11,287 nucleotides of DNA from Eimeria necatrix (GCF_000499385.1 NW_013654832.1:1807-13093); one strand, 5' to 3'; positions 1-9,263 are shown, counted from the stretch's first letter. Translations and numbers: made by a program. The notes: generated by a model from the letters alone, not told the origin.

Positions 1-36
1 AAAAAAAAAAACCAAATTCCCCCCCCCCCCCCCCCC
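1..36. repeat. A11 and C18 homopolymer tracts at window start
   Basis: Eleven A residues (1-11) are followed by a seven-base link and then eighteen uninterrupted C residues (19-36). No other homopolymer of this length exists in the window. An 18-base C run at the very edge of a sequence may be a real low-complexity tract, a cloning tail or an assembly or base-calling artefact at a contig end. The sequence alone cannot separate these. Confidence 0.9.
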
Positions 37-404
37 GTATTCATTGAATCTGAAAGAGAGACCTGCTGTCACTAAAGCAAACAATACTGCGTGACCAGCA
101 ATACCGGAAGCCCCAATATGTGTGGACAAACATGTTAGAGACATCGCTAGATCAATGCCCACTGTTTGCGAACTAGAAGAGTAGCTTTCCGCTGCGGGCA
201 TGTGAAGAGCCAGAACACCTAGGCTCAAAATAAAAAAAGCGTGGTCATGTCGAAGCAGCGCTGGGAACACTTGCGCTTCGATGAATACGCTGGCGGAGCA
301 TACAACGCATCAGCTGTACCGAATTACGACAGTACTATGACGTAACACTGCAAAACTGTTTGCGCAGGTCTTCGACAGAGAAACAAAAAATTAACAGCTT
401 TGGC

Positions 405-412
405 TGCATGCA
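405..412. promoter_or_regulatory. TGCATGCA octamer
   Basis: This is a perfect 8-bp palindrome. GCATGC-containing motifs are known to be enriched upstream of genes in Toxoplasma and Eimeria, and ApiAP2 factors in apicomplexans bind TGCATGCA-like sites. No gene start can be placed next to this copy, so a regulatory role is inference from motif identity only. A second octamer lies at 9047-9054. Confidence 0.2.
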
Positions 413-426
413 ACCAAAACCGACAA

Positions 427-455
427 CCTTCGCGTGAAGGCAGTCTATTAGACTG
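427..455. repeat. Two back-to-back small palindromes
   Basis: Positions 427-440 form a perfect 5-bp stem (CCTTC/GAAGG) with a GCGT loop. Immediately adjacent, 441-455 is a perfect 7-bp inverted repeat (CAGTCTA/TAGACTG) around a single T. The two abut with no spacer. The first stem is short enough to be expected by chance; the second is expected about once in a window of this size. Confidence 0.5.
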
Positions 456-1487
456 ATAGAACACATAGCGCCAGCTTAATTCTGCAGTGGAGTAGCTGTC
501 CGAGCCTTCGAGTCAAGGTATGAAAACAAAAATGGCAAATGACCACTTAGGCAAGAGAGCCTAAGAGGCATCACCGCATCAAAGGCTTGTAAACCGTGAA
601 AAAATACGACAAAAATTCACCACCACCACTTTTCTGTAAGAAATAGAAAAACAACCGCCTTCAGAAGAATGCTTGCACTTTACTGGATCGGTAGAAAGAG
701 TGTCGGAACCAACGGCTTGTAGTATCGGCGCTTCCCCGTGCCTCCTTCGGTGACCCAACCTCCCAGTACGTCCATCGTTCCAATGCTTCTCCCCCATTCA
801 CGCAAATCTACGAGAAATAAATTGAGCATGCGCATGAGTGACATATTCAATTCAGCCCATGTGCACGGAGTTCTGGCATCCTGACGCTAGCAAAGCGTAT
901 AATGCAATGTGGAACAGGACAGCCTACACGGCTACCCTAATCCTGAAACTTTTCTGACACCTTGCTGCGCTAAATGCAAGGCAGATTCCTCGTTATTCTT
1001 CGTTATTTTCACCCTTTTCACAATATATCGTGATGGGAAAGTAGGGATGGCAACCACGTTCACCAATTCGTGTTTGACAGGTTGCGTGATGAGCAAAAGT
1101 TCAGGCGTGGTGCAAAACGAAGCGTGGCTTCGCATCATCACTACCTGCAATGTTTTCGCTAATTACCGTGGTTGAGAGTGCATTGTCAGTGCAACATCCT
1201 GCTGACCGATGCGTGCTCCTTGTAAACTCACGCTGTTTCCATTCCGTGTACAGGATGCCAGATGCTCCTAAACGTTAATTTGGCGTACCTTGGCTCATCC
1301 AACGCCTTGTCCTCTACACAATTAGGCTCCCAGCACTATTATATTTCACTCAAAACGTCTGAGCAACGGGCGGCAACGGCGGGTCATTCATTTGTCACTT
1401 CTCGTAGCAGTTGACTAATCTCTTAGATGATTGCGGACACGAAGAGTTAAAAGCCAGATGTTCTACTTAATTGGATATCTTTCTTGA

Positions 1488-1742
1488 ATCCCTGCAAAGC
1501 CCGCAATATCTCAATGGCGGAGGCAAGCACAAGTCAGCCATGTGCTCACCTACGAACAAGTACTCTTTGTTACTCTGGTCGAACCAACCGTACAGGAACG
1601 CCTCTCGCACGGGTGCATCATGCTGGCTCTCTCTTCTAACGATTTACATTTTTGGCGCGTACCAACTTACACGCATCAATCCATATTCACCTTTCCCGAA
1701 TATTGTGAAAGAAGCAATCGTGTTGCAGCTAGCCTACGTTAG
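1488..1742 (+). CDS. Unrecognised 84-codon open stretch, possible exon fragment
   Basis: This frame is open from the codon after a TGA (1485-1487) to TAG at 1740-1742, about 84 codons. It has no in-frame ATG near its 5' end, so as a gene it could only be an internal or last exon, or a relic. Its composition is fairly protein-like, with a hydrophobic-acidic middle (VLTYEQVLFVTLVEP) and an aromatic-rich end (DLHFWRVPTYTHQSIF). A second plus-strand frame is also open from 1471 to 1788, which weakens the case. I recognise no family. No convincing acceptor precedes it. Chance openness is the leading alternative. Confidence 0.13.
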   Translation: MPAKPAISQWRRQAQVSHVLTYEQVLFVTLVEPTVQERLSHGCIMLALSSNDLHFWRVPTYTHQSIFTFPEYCERSNRVAASLR

Positions 1743-3466
1743 AATGCGTGTGGCCTCAAACAGATGCAGTCCTTTCGAACAGTTTTGATATGCTTCCGAG
1801 GAACAGATAAAACCTGCTCATAGAAAGAGCAAAGCATGCTGTTTTTGATTGAGACGCCTGTGTGATCTCATGGAATACCATACGAGAAAACATCTAGAAA
1901 GCATAAATTTTCGCCCGATGAAATTGATTAATGAGTTACAGTTTTGCCTGCACTCGTTTTTATCGAAGCGGTGATTTTGGTTTTCTGGCAAAGACGCACA
2001 AATCAAAAAAAACATGGCCAAGGGCAGCAAGAGGCGGTCTTTTGAAATCATAGCTGTGCGTTCTGCCGACGCTTGCGCGTTTAGACTGCAGTTGAAGCGG
2101 CCAGTGCGGGACGTTATCAAGCTAGTATTGGTCAGGTGTTGGGTAGTTGTACGATGCCACTCAAGTACGAAAAGATATGCATCTTGCCGCCCTTGTCTGC
2201 ATTACTCAGACACATGAAGAGAAATATTTCACTACCACGATAGAGACGGAAACGTTGTGGTGACTGATAAGCTATAAACGACTCGACGAAGGAAGTGCTG
2301 CACCAAGAACCACGCATTTTCGGTTGGCTTCTACAGAGTGACAACTAAACTTTTTCGTGGCAGGTGCCTTGTCCGGCGAGAGTTCGATTCGTAAATGGAC
2401 AGGATGTGTAATGCTGCAGATCAGATCTCATCATAGTGGATAGCAATAAAAAAATGGGGACAGCATTTCACGAAATAGGAAGATGACGGAGACATGAATA
2501 TCAAAAGCTCCGTGAAGAACACATTAGAGTCATAATGGGACTTTATGTTGCAAGAAGGCTGTAGCAAATGAAATATTGAGAAAGCTGAAAGAGCTCCCCA
2601 AAGTGACTCATACGATTTCTGATCCCTTTAGCACTGGGAGCGCACTTATAGAGTGTGTCACTCAATTACGTGGAGAAGATGCACAGGAAGAATGCATATT
2701 TCCATAAGGCAAACATACAAGTCCTGAAAGGATAAATTTGGGGAGAAGCTGCATGAGGGCTGCCAATCGATATTTGATCACAGACACAGTGCTCATCAGT
2801 GACTGCTAATAGGTCACGCGCCTAAAGGAACCTGCTGCAAGCTTTTCCCCACAGTATCCCGCTACTCTGTAAGGCAATGGGACGCTCTAGTGTAATCTGC
2901 TTGGTGTTTATGTTCAGTGCATCTCACCACAGTGCAATGTAAACACTCACGAAGTCAAAGACAAGTAAGATGAGTCGCTTTTGCTGCAAAACGCGTTCAG
3001 CACGCCTTGTGCCCAAGTCTCATAACTCGTTGATTTGGACTAACTGCCATCAAAAAACACGGTACAGCCAGAGAGTTAAAGCGAGGTTCCACTTATGGAG
3101 CTATCGCACTGGCCGAATTTTCGGAGCTACTTGGTAGCCCGGTGGATGTTCTGAATAGGCCTGAGAAAGAAATTATAATCGTTTCGCATTTTGATGGTGA
3201 AAGGGAAGATCTCAGAGAAAAGAAAACTACGCTGGCGCAGTAAGTTTCCCCTCCCTGGATCTTGCAAATAATGTCCCGAACATTCAAAACTAGCAGCGTA
3301 GATTCCCTTTGAAATGCAAGTCTTCTTCTTCAATCGTAGTGGTGAAGAGAGCTTAGGTGCCACGAAGCTGGTTTCGATTGCACCGCACTTGCTGTGGGTC
3401 AAATTAACAAAATAATGCGGACTCAACGTTGTGGAGATTAAACGTACGTTTTATGCGAAAACCTAG
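1743..3466. other. Gene-free stretch
   Basis: I see nothing that can be called a gene in these 1.7 kb. Open frames are at most about 100 codons and overlap on opposite strands (1818-2120 minus, 2014-2217 plus, 2132-2344 minus, 3093-3426 minus in two frames). Single-copy items include a GCATGC at 1834-1839, WGAGACG heptamers at 1850-1856 and 2242-2248 (a motif known from Toxoplasma promoters, but not more frequent here than chance predicts), and the 10-bp palindrome GAAATATTTC at 2221-2230. A tRNA T-loop-like GTTCGATTC near 2382 lacks a supporting stem. Confidence 0.6.
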
Positions 3467-4007
3467 AGAACTCTATCAGCTCTCACAAAAACTTGGGTTT
3501 GTTTTATGTTGCCTGCAAATACTCCTGGTCAAAGTGCTTGTCCATCGCGGAAGGAAACACAACTTGTGCAGCGCATCTTTGAAGCACTCCGCAAGCGTAC
3601 GGTCTTAGCACTCCGATATTGGCTCCAGTCTCTTTCAATACTCAAAAGCTTTACGCGAGCCATGCCAGAGTTACGTCAACGGCTAACCATTCTTCCTTCT
3701 CATACTAAGATAAGAGCATCTGGTTTAAAGTTATATCGCCGCTCTTGGCCGTTGCAAGCAGCGACATGTCCCTGTGAGCGAAACATCCCACCATGTAGGG
3801 TGGCGTAATCGTTCACTTAAAGAAAAGGCTATCTTACAAAACTCCGCATCAGAAACTCATTCAGCCAGCTGCTTGAGAGTGACTGCTGCCCCTGGTCAAC
3901 CGGCTGTTGCGCTTTGTACTACCCGTGGAGCAGTTGAGCAAGGCCGGAAATTTGCCCACGCCTGTTTGCGAATGGATGTTGCATTCATGAAGCTCACCAA
4001 CTATTGA
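3467..4007 (+). pseudogene. Two overlapping open frames; possible frameshifted relic or spliced coding segment
   Basis: Frame A is open from 3467 (after TAG 3464-3466) to TAA at 3806-3808, with an ATG at 3506 giving 100 residues. Frame B is open from 3729 to the stop ending at 4007. They overlap at 3729-3805, so a single frameshift there would give about 180 continuous codons, more than anything else here. Frame A has an amphipathic, helix-like middle (RIFEALRKRTVLALRYWLQS); frame B is rich in Ala, Ser and Arg. A donor-like GTGAGC begins at 3774, inside the overlap, so splicing is an alternative to a frameshift. The ATG context is poor (T at -3). I recognise no family, and chance is quite possible. 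Confidence 0.15.
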
Positions 4008-5050
4008 GCGAATGTTGCGAGGCTGCTTCTTGTGCGTGAGCTGCATTGAAATGGAAGGACGCTTTCATTTGTTTCACACGTCTTGCCTCTTAGTCTTGGT
4101 TTCACGCCAGGTAACGCCAGTGTGCACATACAAGGTGAACACCAGCAGGCAGTACTGCTACTAGCTCACCTTTAACAGTAGCTGCAGTGGAAATATAAAG
4201 CTTGGTTTTAAAGAGTAAGACGCACATACTATTACACATCGCATGACCAAGACACGCTTGTCCGCTTGTCGCACCCTCATGTAAGATCTGCTTCGGAAAC
4301 CATCACACACATTTGCTTTTCTAGCAAACATGCTCCCGCCGCTAGTGATCTACATGTATTGGGGTATCCGCAGGGGCATTTACGGAAGCAGGATCGCGTC
4401 CCAAATCTGAAACAGGTTACGGGCAACGTTTACCACTACCGAACCAGCTACGGGGGTCTTCGGCTACGAAATGGCACGAATATTACATAGTAAAACCTAA
4501 AGGGGCTAACAGAAAAATGACTTCTGCTCTCTTAGGATCTCCACGTCTTCAGCAGATAAGCATGCAGCGCACGGGCTGTATATTGTCTAGAGAAACATTC
4601 ATTTGATAGTCAGCAATAGCAGTTTATTGCCAAACGCAGCAGTCTACTTCTGATGAGTATTTAACGAGTAATGGGAGAAAGCTACGAACGTTACTGCTCA
4701 AAAAGCCAGCTGAGTAATACGTAAGTAGCAGTAGTCTTGCTCTTGGCAGTGCAACAAATCAGGGTAAGATTGCTTGAAGCGTACCTGCTGGATATCCGTC
4801 GCATACACGGTGCCTGCGCAACTAAGCTTCATAGAATCAACGCGAGAGAGTAAGTTGCAACGATCCATCAATCATAGCTATGAATATTTTGCGATAGAGG
4901 GCCACAGGTTTTCCACGCGTAATTTAGAGTGACGCAACATCTTGTACAACTTCGTTTTGAATGGCACATGATCGCATGAGCTGCTGTGCCAGCCATCTTC
5001 CGGCAAATTGCATATGCTTCACAGTCCAATGAAACTTTGCTTGTGGGGAC

Positions 5051-5094
5051 CCATGTGAGTGTATAAAGCGATCCATGTGAGTCTATGAAGTAAG
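5051..5094. repeat. Imperfect 22-bp tandem duplication
   Basis: Two adjacent 22-bp copies (5051-5072 and 5073-5094) both begin CCATGTGAGT and share about 17 of 22 positions. It looks like an old slippage or small tandem duplication. There is no evidence that it is coding or regulatory. Confidence 0.75.
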
Positions 5095-5483
5095 TCTGAA
5101 GCCAGCATCATCAGGTTTTGACGTTGTAAGAGCTGGCTTAGCATGTGCATCCCGCTGCCATGCCGCCTACGCAGCAATTTTTGAAGCCGCCACATACGGA
5201 TCGACAGGAGGATAAAATTTAGGAAATGTGGTTAGGGTTGATAAATATTCAGTCGACAGAAAAATCGTTTCCATAATAGCAGCATCCAGCGCTTTTTTAC
5301 TTATTAATCACAGTACCATAACGTCCCTCAAAGCTGCGCTTTGCTCTGTTTCCAGAGGTTCCGTCGGTGATACTACCTACTACGTGTATACTTTGCAGGA
5401 AGTGCAAGAAAATTCGTGCCTAAGCTGATCGACGGAAAATGCTGCACAGCAGTACATGTGAGTCACGATCATGCAAAATTCTC

Positions 5484-5509
5484 CAGACATCCGCTGCAGA
5501 CATCCGCTT
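5484..5509. repeat. 13-bp tandem duplication
   Basis: CAGACATCCGCTG (5484-5496) is followed directly by CAGACATCCGCTT (5497-5509), identical at 12 of 13 positions. This is a recent small tandem duplication with no evident function. Confidence 0.85.
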
Positions 5510-6354
5510 GAATGGCTGAAATAACTAAAGAACAATGTGCTTGCACAATTCACTTGGATTCGAGTCGTTGCAGGCAATTAACGCAGTCTTAGGTTTCGCC
5601 AGCAGGTCCATTCGACCGAGTCTCTCCGAACGGCTCACAGTCTGCGCGTGTCAAGAAAAAAGCTGCAATGTTTCGCTGACACAAAAATTAAACAGAGCAT
5701 TCTTGTCCAATCCAGCAATTAAGACCTCCCAGTAATGCACGAGAACTCAGACAGAAGGGTAGGAATATATTCGTCTTCTTGAATGTCGGTATCCCTTTAG
5801 AATCTGGGCATGAAGACACAATTGAGCCATTAGACTAATAGATCTGACTGGGGAATACTGTTTGACCAGCCTTTGGAAATAGGCACGTGCGAATGTTTCC
5901 AGTTGCATAGGTTCATTTACGTCGCGTACGAACTTGTTTGCACCACGCACCCGCATGCGTGTTTTATCTCTTTTCATGCATATTCGTGTTCGTTCCGAAG
6001 GAAGAGGACAGTGTTGTTTGTCTTCATTACTGAGGTAAAACTACTCTCGTTCACACTGATACAAACCCAAACACACGTTCTGTAAGTTGCCGGGAGAATT
6101 ATCTAATACATTGTGCGTGTGAATAAATGACAACTGGTTCAACCGCTCCCGTGCCAGCTCAGAGAGTCAAACGCCCTACAGAGCATAACTGCCATTAGTA
6201 TCGGGAAAACTCAAGTATCGCTGTGTTTGTACTCAATGCATCGGTCTTCGTGGCAAGTTGTTAAGTTTTTATGCAAGAGACGTACTGACTGAGTTAGCAA
6301 TGAGCCGGTGCTGAGCCGCTTCCCGTGAGCGCCATGAGAAACATAATAAGGAAA

Positions 6355-6366
6355 CCATGGCCATGG
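6355..6366. repeat. CCATGGCCATGG palindrome
   Basis: This is a perfect 12-bp palindrome built from two tandem CCATGG hexamers, each itself palindromic. A chance 12-bp perfect palindrome is expected about three times per window of this size, so it is recorded as structure only. Confidence 0.8.
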
Positions 6367-6888
6367 ATTGACAATCGAATGCAAGTGTTCAAACTAATGC
6401 GATATTTCCTTTTACACGTCATTTAAGTATACCTTCAAAGCCGCACTACTGGGGCCATCCGTTTGTTCTTTCTCTCTAAGCGGCTGTGGAACCCTGTGTG
6501 CAGCTGCACGTAAGGTGGGCGCAGTGATGTCCCAGAAATCTGCGCGCTACATACTGTGGTCAAAGACCGCATCAAAATCTATGAGCCACGTTCCTAATCT
6601 GTCTCATGTGCCTTTATCCTTAAGGCGTATTCAACGGTTGGGTATTTCACTCGTTTGGATTGTCTGAGTCGTCCAATATGTCAGGAAAATTCCTGCTCCT
6701 AGCTTTGATGCTAATCCCTTCTCTTTTACGAAGCGCACAATCTGTTGTGGAGGCAACTGACCATTTCGTGGAATAGAGAAACAGCAAGGTAGCACACTTT
6801 TACGCTAACGCATCTAGTTTTGTGAAACGCTGCTTCCCTACAGGGTACCGTGAAGTTGCCAACCCAAATAATTATACACATGATTTGA

Positions 6889-7417
6889 ACAAAATCTTCT
6901 GGAATGTCAGCATTGGCAAATGCGGAGCTTCATGGGTTGCGGATCAGGAAATGGTGTCCCCAAATTTCCAGGTTTAATAGTCCCATTCCATGCGTTGACC
7001 CGCTTCTCTACTACCATGGACTGCGGCCGTTAAACACTTTTTATCGGCTTCATCGGAATAATGCTATTCACCGAACTCACAAACTTACTCCATTCAATGA
7101 AAGAAAAAATTCGGATCCGTCTTGGCTATTGATTTCAGATACATTTTGGATGAATATATTCTGCAGCCACATTTGATATGGTAGAGACCTGCATTAGCAC
7201 ACTGTTTCCGGATAAAGCCACAATTGATTATCGTTGCTTGTTCACCATGCAGAATGAAAAGCAAATATATCCGTTTTCTCATATAGACAAGCCACAGGAA
7301 AAAGCGATATCCAGCGATTCGACTACAGCAACGAACTTTGAAATACGCTGTACAGTGGAAAGCTCGTCACCAGACGCACTTCCTACAGTCCCGAATGTGC
7401 TTTTTTGTAGTCTCTAA
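6889..7417 (+). pseudogene. Two consecutive overlapping open frames, unrecognised
   Basis: One frame is open from 6889 (ATG at 6904) to a stop ending at 7176. The next is open from 7154 (ATG at 7178) to a stop ending at 7417, so the two overlap at 7154-7176. The second reads as a plausible Ser/Thr/Glu-containing sequence of 79 residues; the first is rich in Arg, His and Asn with no recognisable motif. Both are on the same strand as the exon candidate at 7737-8159, so they could be upstream exons or a decayed part of that locus, but I see no good donor between them and 7737. Chance open frames are the main alternative. Confidence 0.12.
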
Positions 7418-7736
7418 ATTTCATGTGAGGCACGGCAGTATATTCAACACGTGGATCCGTATTCTCTGACATACGGACTGACGAAAGAGACAGTTTGGTG
7501 GACTGGCAGATCACAATTCAGTCGATTGAACGATGCGTATTCACTTTGAAAGATTCGTAGACTTCTTTGGACGTGTAATGTACGATAGATACTAAGACGG
7601 CATACAATTCGTGTCACATCCCAAAGAATAGAACGAAAAACGCCTTTCAACAGCTCTACTTTTGCACGGCGTGTTCGTTTCACTGCATTTTTCAAAATGA
7701 TCGCGCCTTCGCAGCCTGTCCTGACTTGGTGCTCTA

Positions 7737-8159
7737 ATGTTGTGTACTGAGATCGACACACTACCTTTAATGCCAAATATATATAAAGGCACCGAGCTTT
7801 TCGCGTCGTCTCATTTCATTTCAAAAAGAGTTCCGTCTTCGGTCACTGCCGAGCCACTCATGGACGTTGAGGAATGTGGCTGGGAGCCAAGCCTATCACA
7901 GTTCATGCTTCCGAAAAGGCAAAGTGCATACTTGTCTGAAACATGTGAAGCACTTGAAATGCAAGATGCCTTTCTGCTCTGCGCAAAAGAAGCTTTGGAC
8001 ATACATCATTCAATCCTAACGCATTACTGTGATCCCACAAGATCGTGTGGTAGTCTTTCATTGCCCATACCACTCACGACATGACTTTGATATGTTTCAG
8101 GAATTCCGTTGAGAGGCTTAGTCACTTCTCACGACCAGCTCTTCATTTTCACCAGCTTG
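7737..8159 (+). CDS. Candidate two-segment coding region ending at a strong splice donor, unknown product
   Basis: An open frame runs from 7725 to TGA at 8082-8084, with in-frame ATGs at 7737, 7770 and 7860. The ATG at 7860 starts MDVEE and has G at +4. Codons after 7860 favour purine-first Glu, Asp and Ala codons, and the peptide contains a helix-like acidic stretch (SETCEALEMQDAFLLCAKEA). A second segment, 8101-8159, is preceded by TATGTTTCAG and followed by GTAAGTAT at 8160, the best donor in the window. A donor-like GTAGTC at 8050 would give a 51-nt intron (8050-8100) and keep the frame open through 8159, ending exactly on a codon boundary. That intron is short for coccidia, its donor is weak, and no 3' exon is identified. 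Without the splice the product is a 115- or 74-residue orphan. No family is recognised. Confidence 0.28.
7778..7787 (+). promoter_or_regulatory. TATA-like element TATATATAAA
   Basis: A TATATATAAA sequence lies 73 bp upstream of the ATG at 7860, and a CGTCTCA (reverse complement of the Toxoplasma promoter heptamer WGAGACG) lies between them at 7807-7813. The spacing would suit a start site near 7810 with translation from 7860. Against this, the sequence is also open in frame as part of the longer ORF from 7737, coccidian promoters commonly lack TATA boxes, and A/T-rich decamers arise by chance. Confidence 0.15.
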
Positions 8160-8167
8160 GTAAGTAT
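8160..8167 (+). other. Consensus-like 5' splice donor GTAAGTAT
   Basis: TTG/GTAAGTAT closely matches the eukaryotic U1-complementary donor. It directly follows the 59-nt segment 8101-8159, which is open in two frames. Downstream acceptor-like sites occur near 8361-8408 (after TTTATTAG, CTTGACAG and TTTTCGTAG), but none is clearly better than the others, so the intron's end is unresolved. Confidence 0.3.
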
Positions 8168-8271
8168 AGGCGTCATTCAAATTTGAAAATAGTTGGCGCA
8201 CTGTTATGCTTTATGTAAAATGACAAGTCGCTCCACAAGAAAAGGATTCAGCACAATTTATTACTCCCAAA

Positions 8272-8466
8272 TCATGCCTCATCTAATATAGATTGAGAGA
8301 CTGAGCCAGAGGCAACGGCTTTATGCATTCCGCAAGCCTGTCGTGTCTGCTCTTGTTTATTAGAACCGTAATGCTCTATGCTTGACAGAATTTTCGTAGG
8401 AATCAGGGGCTTCTTTTGTTCATCGGCGCGCAATACACGAGCGCCGCTTGAACGTACACACAACAA
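8272..8466 (-). CDS. Candidate terminal exon on minus strand, unknown product
   Basis: Reading leftwards, this frame is open from about 8484 to a TGA at 8272-8274. It has no ATG at its 5' end (the first in-frame Met is internal), so it could only be a last exon or a relic. The sequence is noticeably protein-like: a Lys/Glu/Gln-rich hydrophilic stretch followed by a Ser/Ala-rich tail ending SVSQSILDEA. A possible acceptor ending GCAG just precedes the open part but lacks a good pyrimidine tract. It would be convergent with, and partly antisense to, any 3' exon of the plus-strand candidate at 7737-8159, so at most one of the two models is likely right. I recognise no family. Confidence 0.17.
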   Translation of the reverse strand: MLCVRSSGARVLRADEQKKPLIPTKILSSIEHYGSNKQEQTRQACGMHKAVASGSVSQSILDEA

Positions 8467-8732
8467 GCCGGCACAATGCTGCTTTTATGCGACGTTGAAC
8501 CGCTGCCGCTTGTGCAAAGCATGCGTAAATGAGCTGTTAGTCCTTACACTCTGAAGCATTTAAGTTCAGTATCATCGACGAACTCTTTCTTGCATACATA
8601 GTGAACGAGGTGGCAATAAGTTGCGTGCAATGCGACAGCAAAACACTCACGTACTAAGGAGAAAATGAGCTAACGAAATGAGCAATCTTTCGCAAGAACA
8701 GAATAAGTGCTTCAATAGTTTTGTTTGCTTAG

Positions 8733-9086
8733 TGTGTATGGGCAGTGACACTCCTTAATTTCACGAGCAGCGCCCACAGTCTGCTGTTGAATAAAGAGCT
8801 TACTTTCTGCCAAAACGTTGTACTGCTATTTGTCACCTACAACCAGAGACTACGCCGAACCGAGCAATCCATCAAAGTTCATGAAAAATGCTCTGCAATG
8901 AATGGATTCGAAAATGATATTGTCATGAGATTACGAGGTCGTCGGATTGACCTCACGTTGAGACTACCTATGGTGTACTGGTTTGTTCAGGCTTACTTGG
9001 GGCACCCGGCATTCAATCACAGTCTCTGTACTACATGTTGCGTTGCTGCATGCAGTACTCTATCGGAATGGCTAAAGATACGCTAG
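8733..9086 (+). pseudogene. Open frame running into the inverted-repeat arm, unrecognised
   Basis: The frame is open from 8733 to TAG at 9084-9086, about 117 codons, with no ATG near its start, so it has no conventional initiation site. The first two thirds mix hydrophobic and charged residues; the last third is Cys-rich because it lies in the left repeat arm. In the matching right arm the same frame carries a stop where this one has Cys, so if the repeat descends from coding DNA at least one copy is dead. A third-frame reading of both arms differs mainly by conservative changes (Met/Val, Met/Ile), so the ancestral frame is undecided. A decayed mobile or duplicated gene fragment, or chance, are both possible. 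Confidence 0.15.
8983..9059 (+). repeat. Left arm of long imperfect inverted repeat
   Basis: This 77-bp arm pairs with the reverse complement of 9264-9339. I count ten mismatches and one single-base gap, about 86% identity, including 20 consecutive identical bases (arm-1 positions 9015-9034) and only three mismatches in the inner 45 bp. Weaker similarity appears to continue outwards (GTACTGG against GACCTGG) and inwards, which suggests an older, larger inverted duplication now eroded. A match of this length cannot be chance. The arm also contains the second TGCATGCA octamer (9047-9054), which one substitution has broken in the other arm. Confidence 0.93.
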
Positions 9087-9119
9087 CTGCATGAGGCTGC
9101 ATTTTAGCTCTTCATATAT

Positions 9120-9154
9120 ACTGCGAAACTCTCGCAGTTATTCACGTCTGTGAA
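9120..9154. repeat. Two small hairpins inside the inverted-repeat spacer
   Basis: ACTGCGA (9120-9126) pairs perfectly with TCGCAGT (9132-9138) around a 5-nt loop. Two bases later TTCAC (9141-9145) pairs with GTGAA (9150-9154) around GTCT. The pair is flanked by TATATA on the left (9115-9120) and by AATATATAA on the right. The arrangement is roughly symmetric and lies in the left half of the spacer. Function is unknown. Confidence 0.5.
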
Positions 9155-9263
9155 GAATATATAATGGCTTGGAAAAATCGCTCTAAACCCCCAAAACGCC
9201 TCCTTAAGCGTGCTGCACTGCCTCACCAAATTCTCGCGTAAACGCATCAGCAATGTTCTCTAC

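Larger units (their letters stand above)
37..1487. other. Gene-free stretch, no coding signal
   Basis: Every open frame here is under about 90 codons, and opposite-strand frames of similar length overlap one another, as expected by chance. I see no RNA gene, no terminal repeats and no plausible splice-site pair. It contains a TGCATGCA octamer at 405-412, a second GCATGC at 826-831 inside the palindrome CATGCGCATG (827-836), an imperfect 10-nt duplication at 991-1010, and the paired palindromes at 427-455. A donor-like AAG/GTATGA lies near 513-521, with no exon to match it. Confidence 0.6.
4008..6888. other. Gene-free stretch with minor repeats
   Basis: Nearly 2.9 kb with no frame longer than about 76 codons on either strand. 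I see no tRNA, rRNA or transposon terminal structure. The local features are two short tandem duplications (5051-5094 and 5484-5509), GCATGC sites at 4560-4565 and 5953-5958, an isolated AGAGACG at 6276-6282, a lone GGTTAGGGTT near 5229 that is too short to be a telomere tract, and the 12-bp palindrome at 6355-6366. It is compatible with intergenic or intronic DNA. Confidence 0.6.

Noticed and set aside
932..1175. Overlapping plus and minus ORFs near 909-1175
   Set aside because: Both frames are open across the same bases, the peptides lack motifs, and no splice or start context supports either.
2376..2398. tRNA-like T-loop GTTCGATTC
   Set aside because: The flanking 5-bp T-stem does not pair, and no anticodon arm or acceptor stem can be built around it.
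5226..5238. Telomere-like GGTTAGGGTT
   Set aside because: It is a single unit with no tandem repetition; other TTAGGG-like hexamers in the window are also solitary.
6682..6695. CAGGAA/TTCCTG inverted repeat
   Set aside because: A 6-bp stem with a 2-bp centre is common by chance and no follow-on structure supports a function.
7444..7776. 110-codon minus-strand ORF
   Set aside because: It starts at a TTG with no ATG support, is rich in Arg, Val and Ser without a recognisable motif, and overlaps a second minus-strand frame; it is likely chance.
1850..7813. WGAGACG promoter heptamers (1850, 2242, 6276 on plus; 7807 on minus)
   Set aside because: Four occurrences over both strands is close to the roughly 2.8 expected by chance, so they are not evidence of promoters by themselves.
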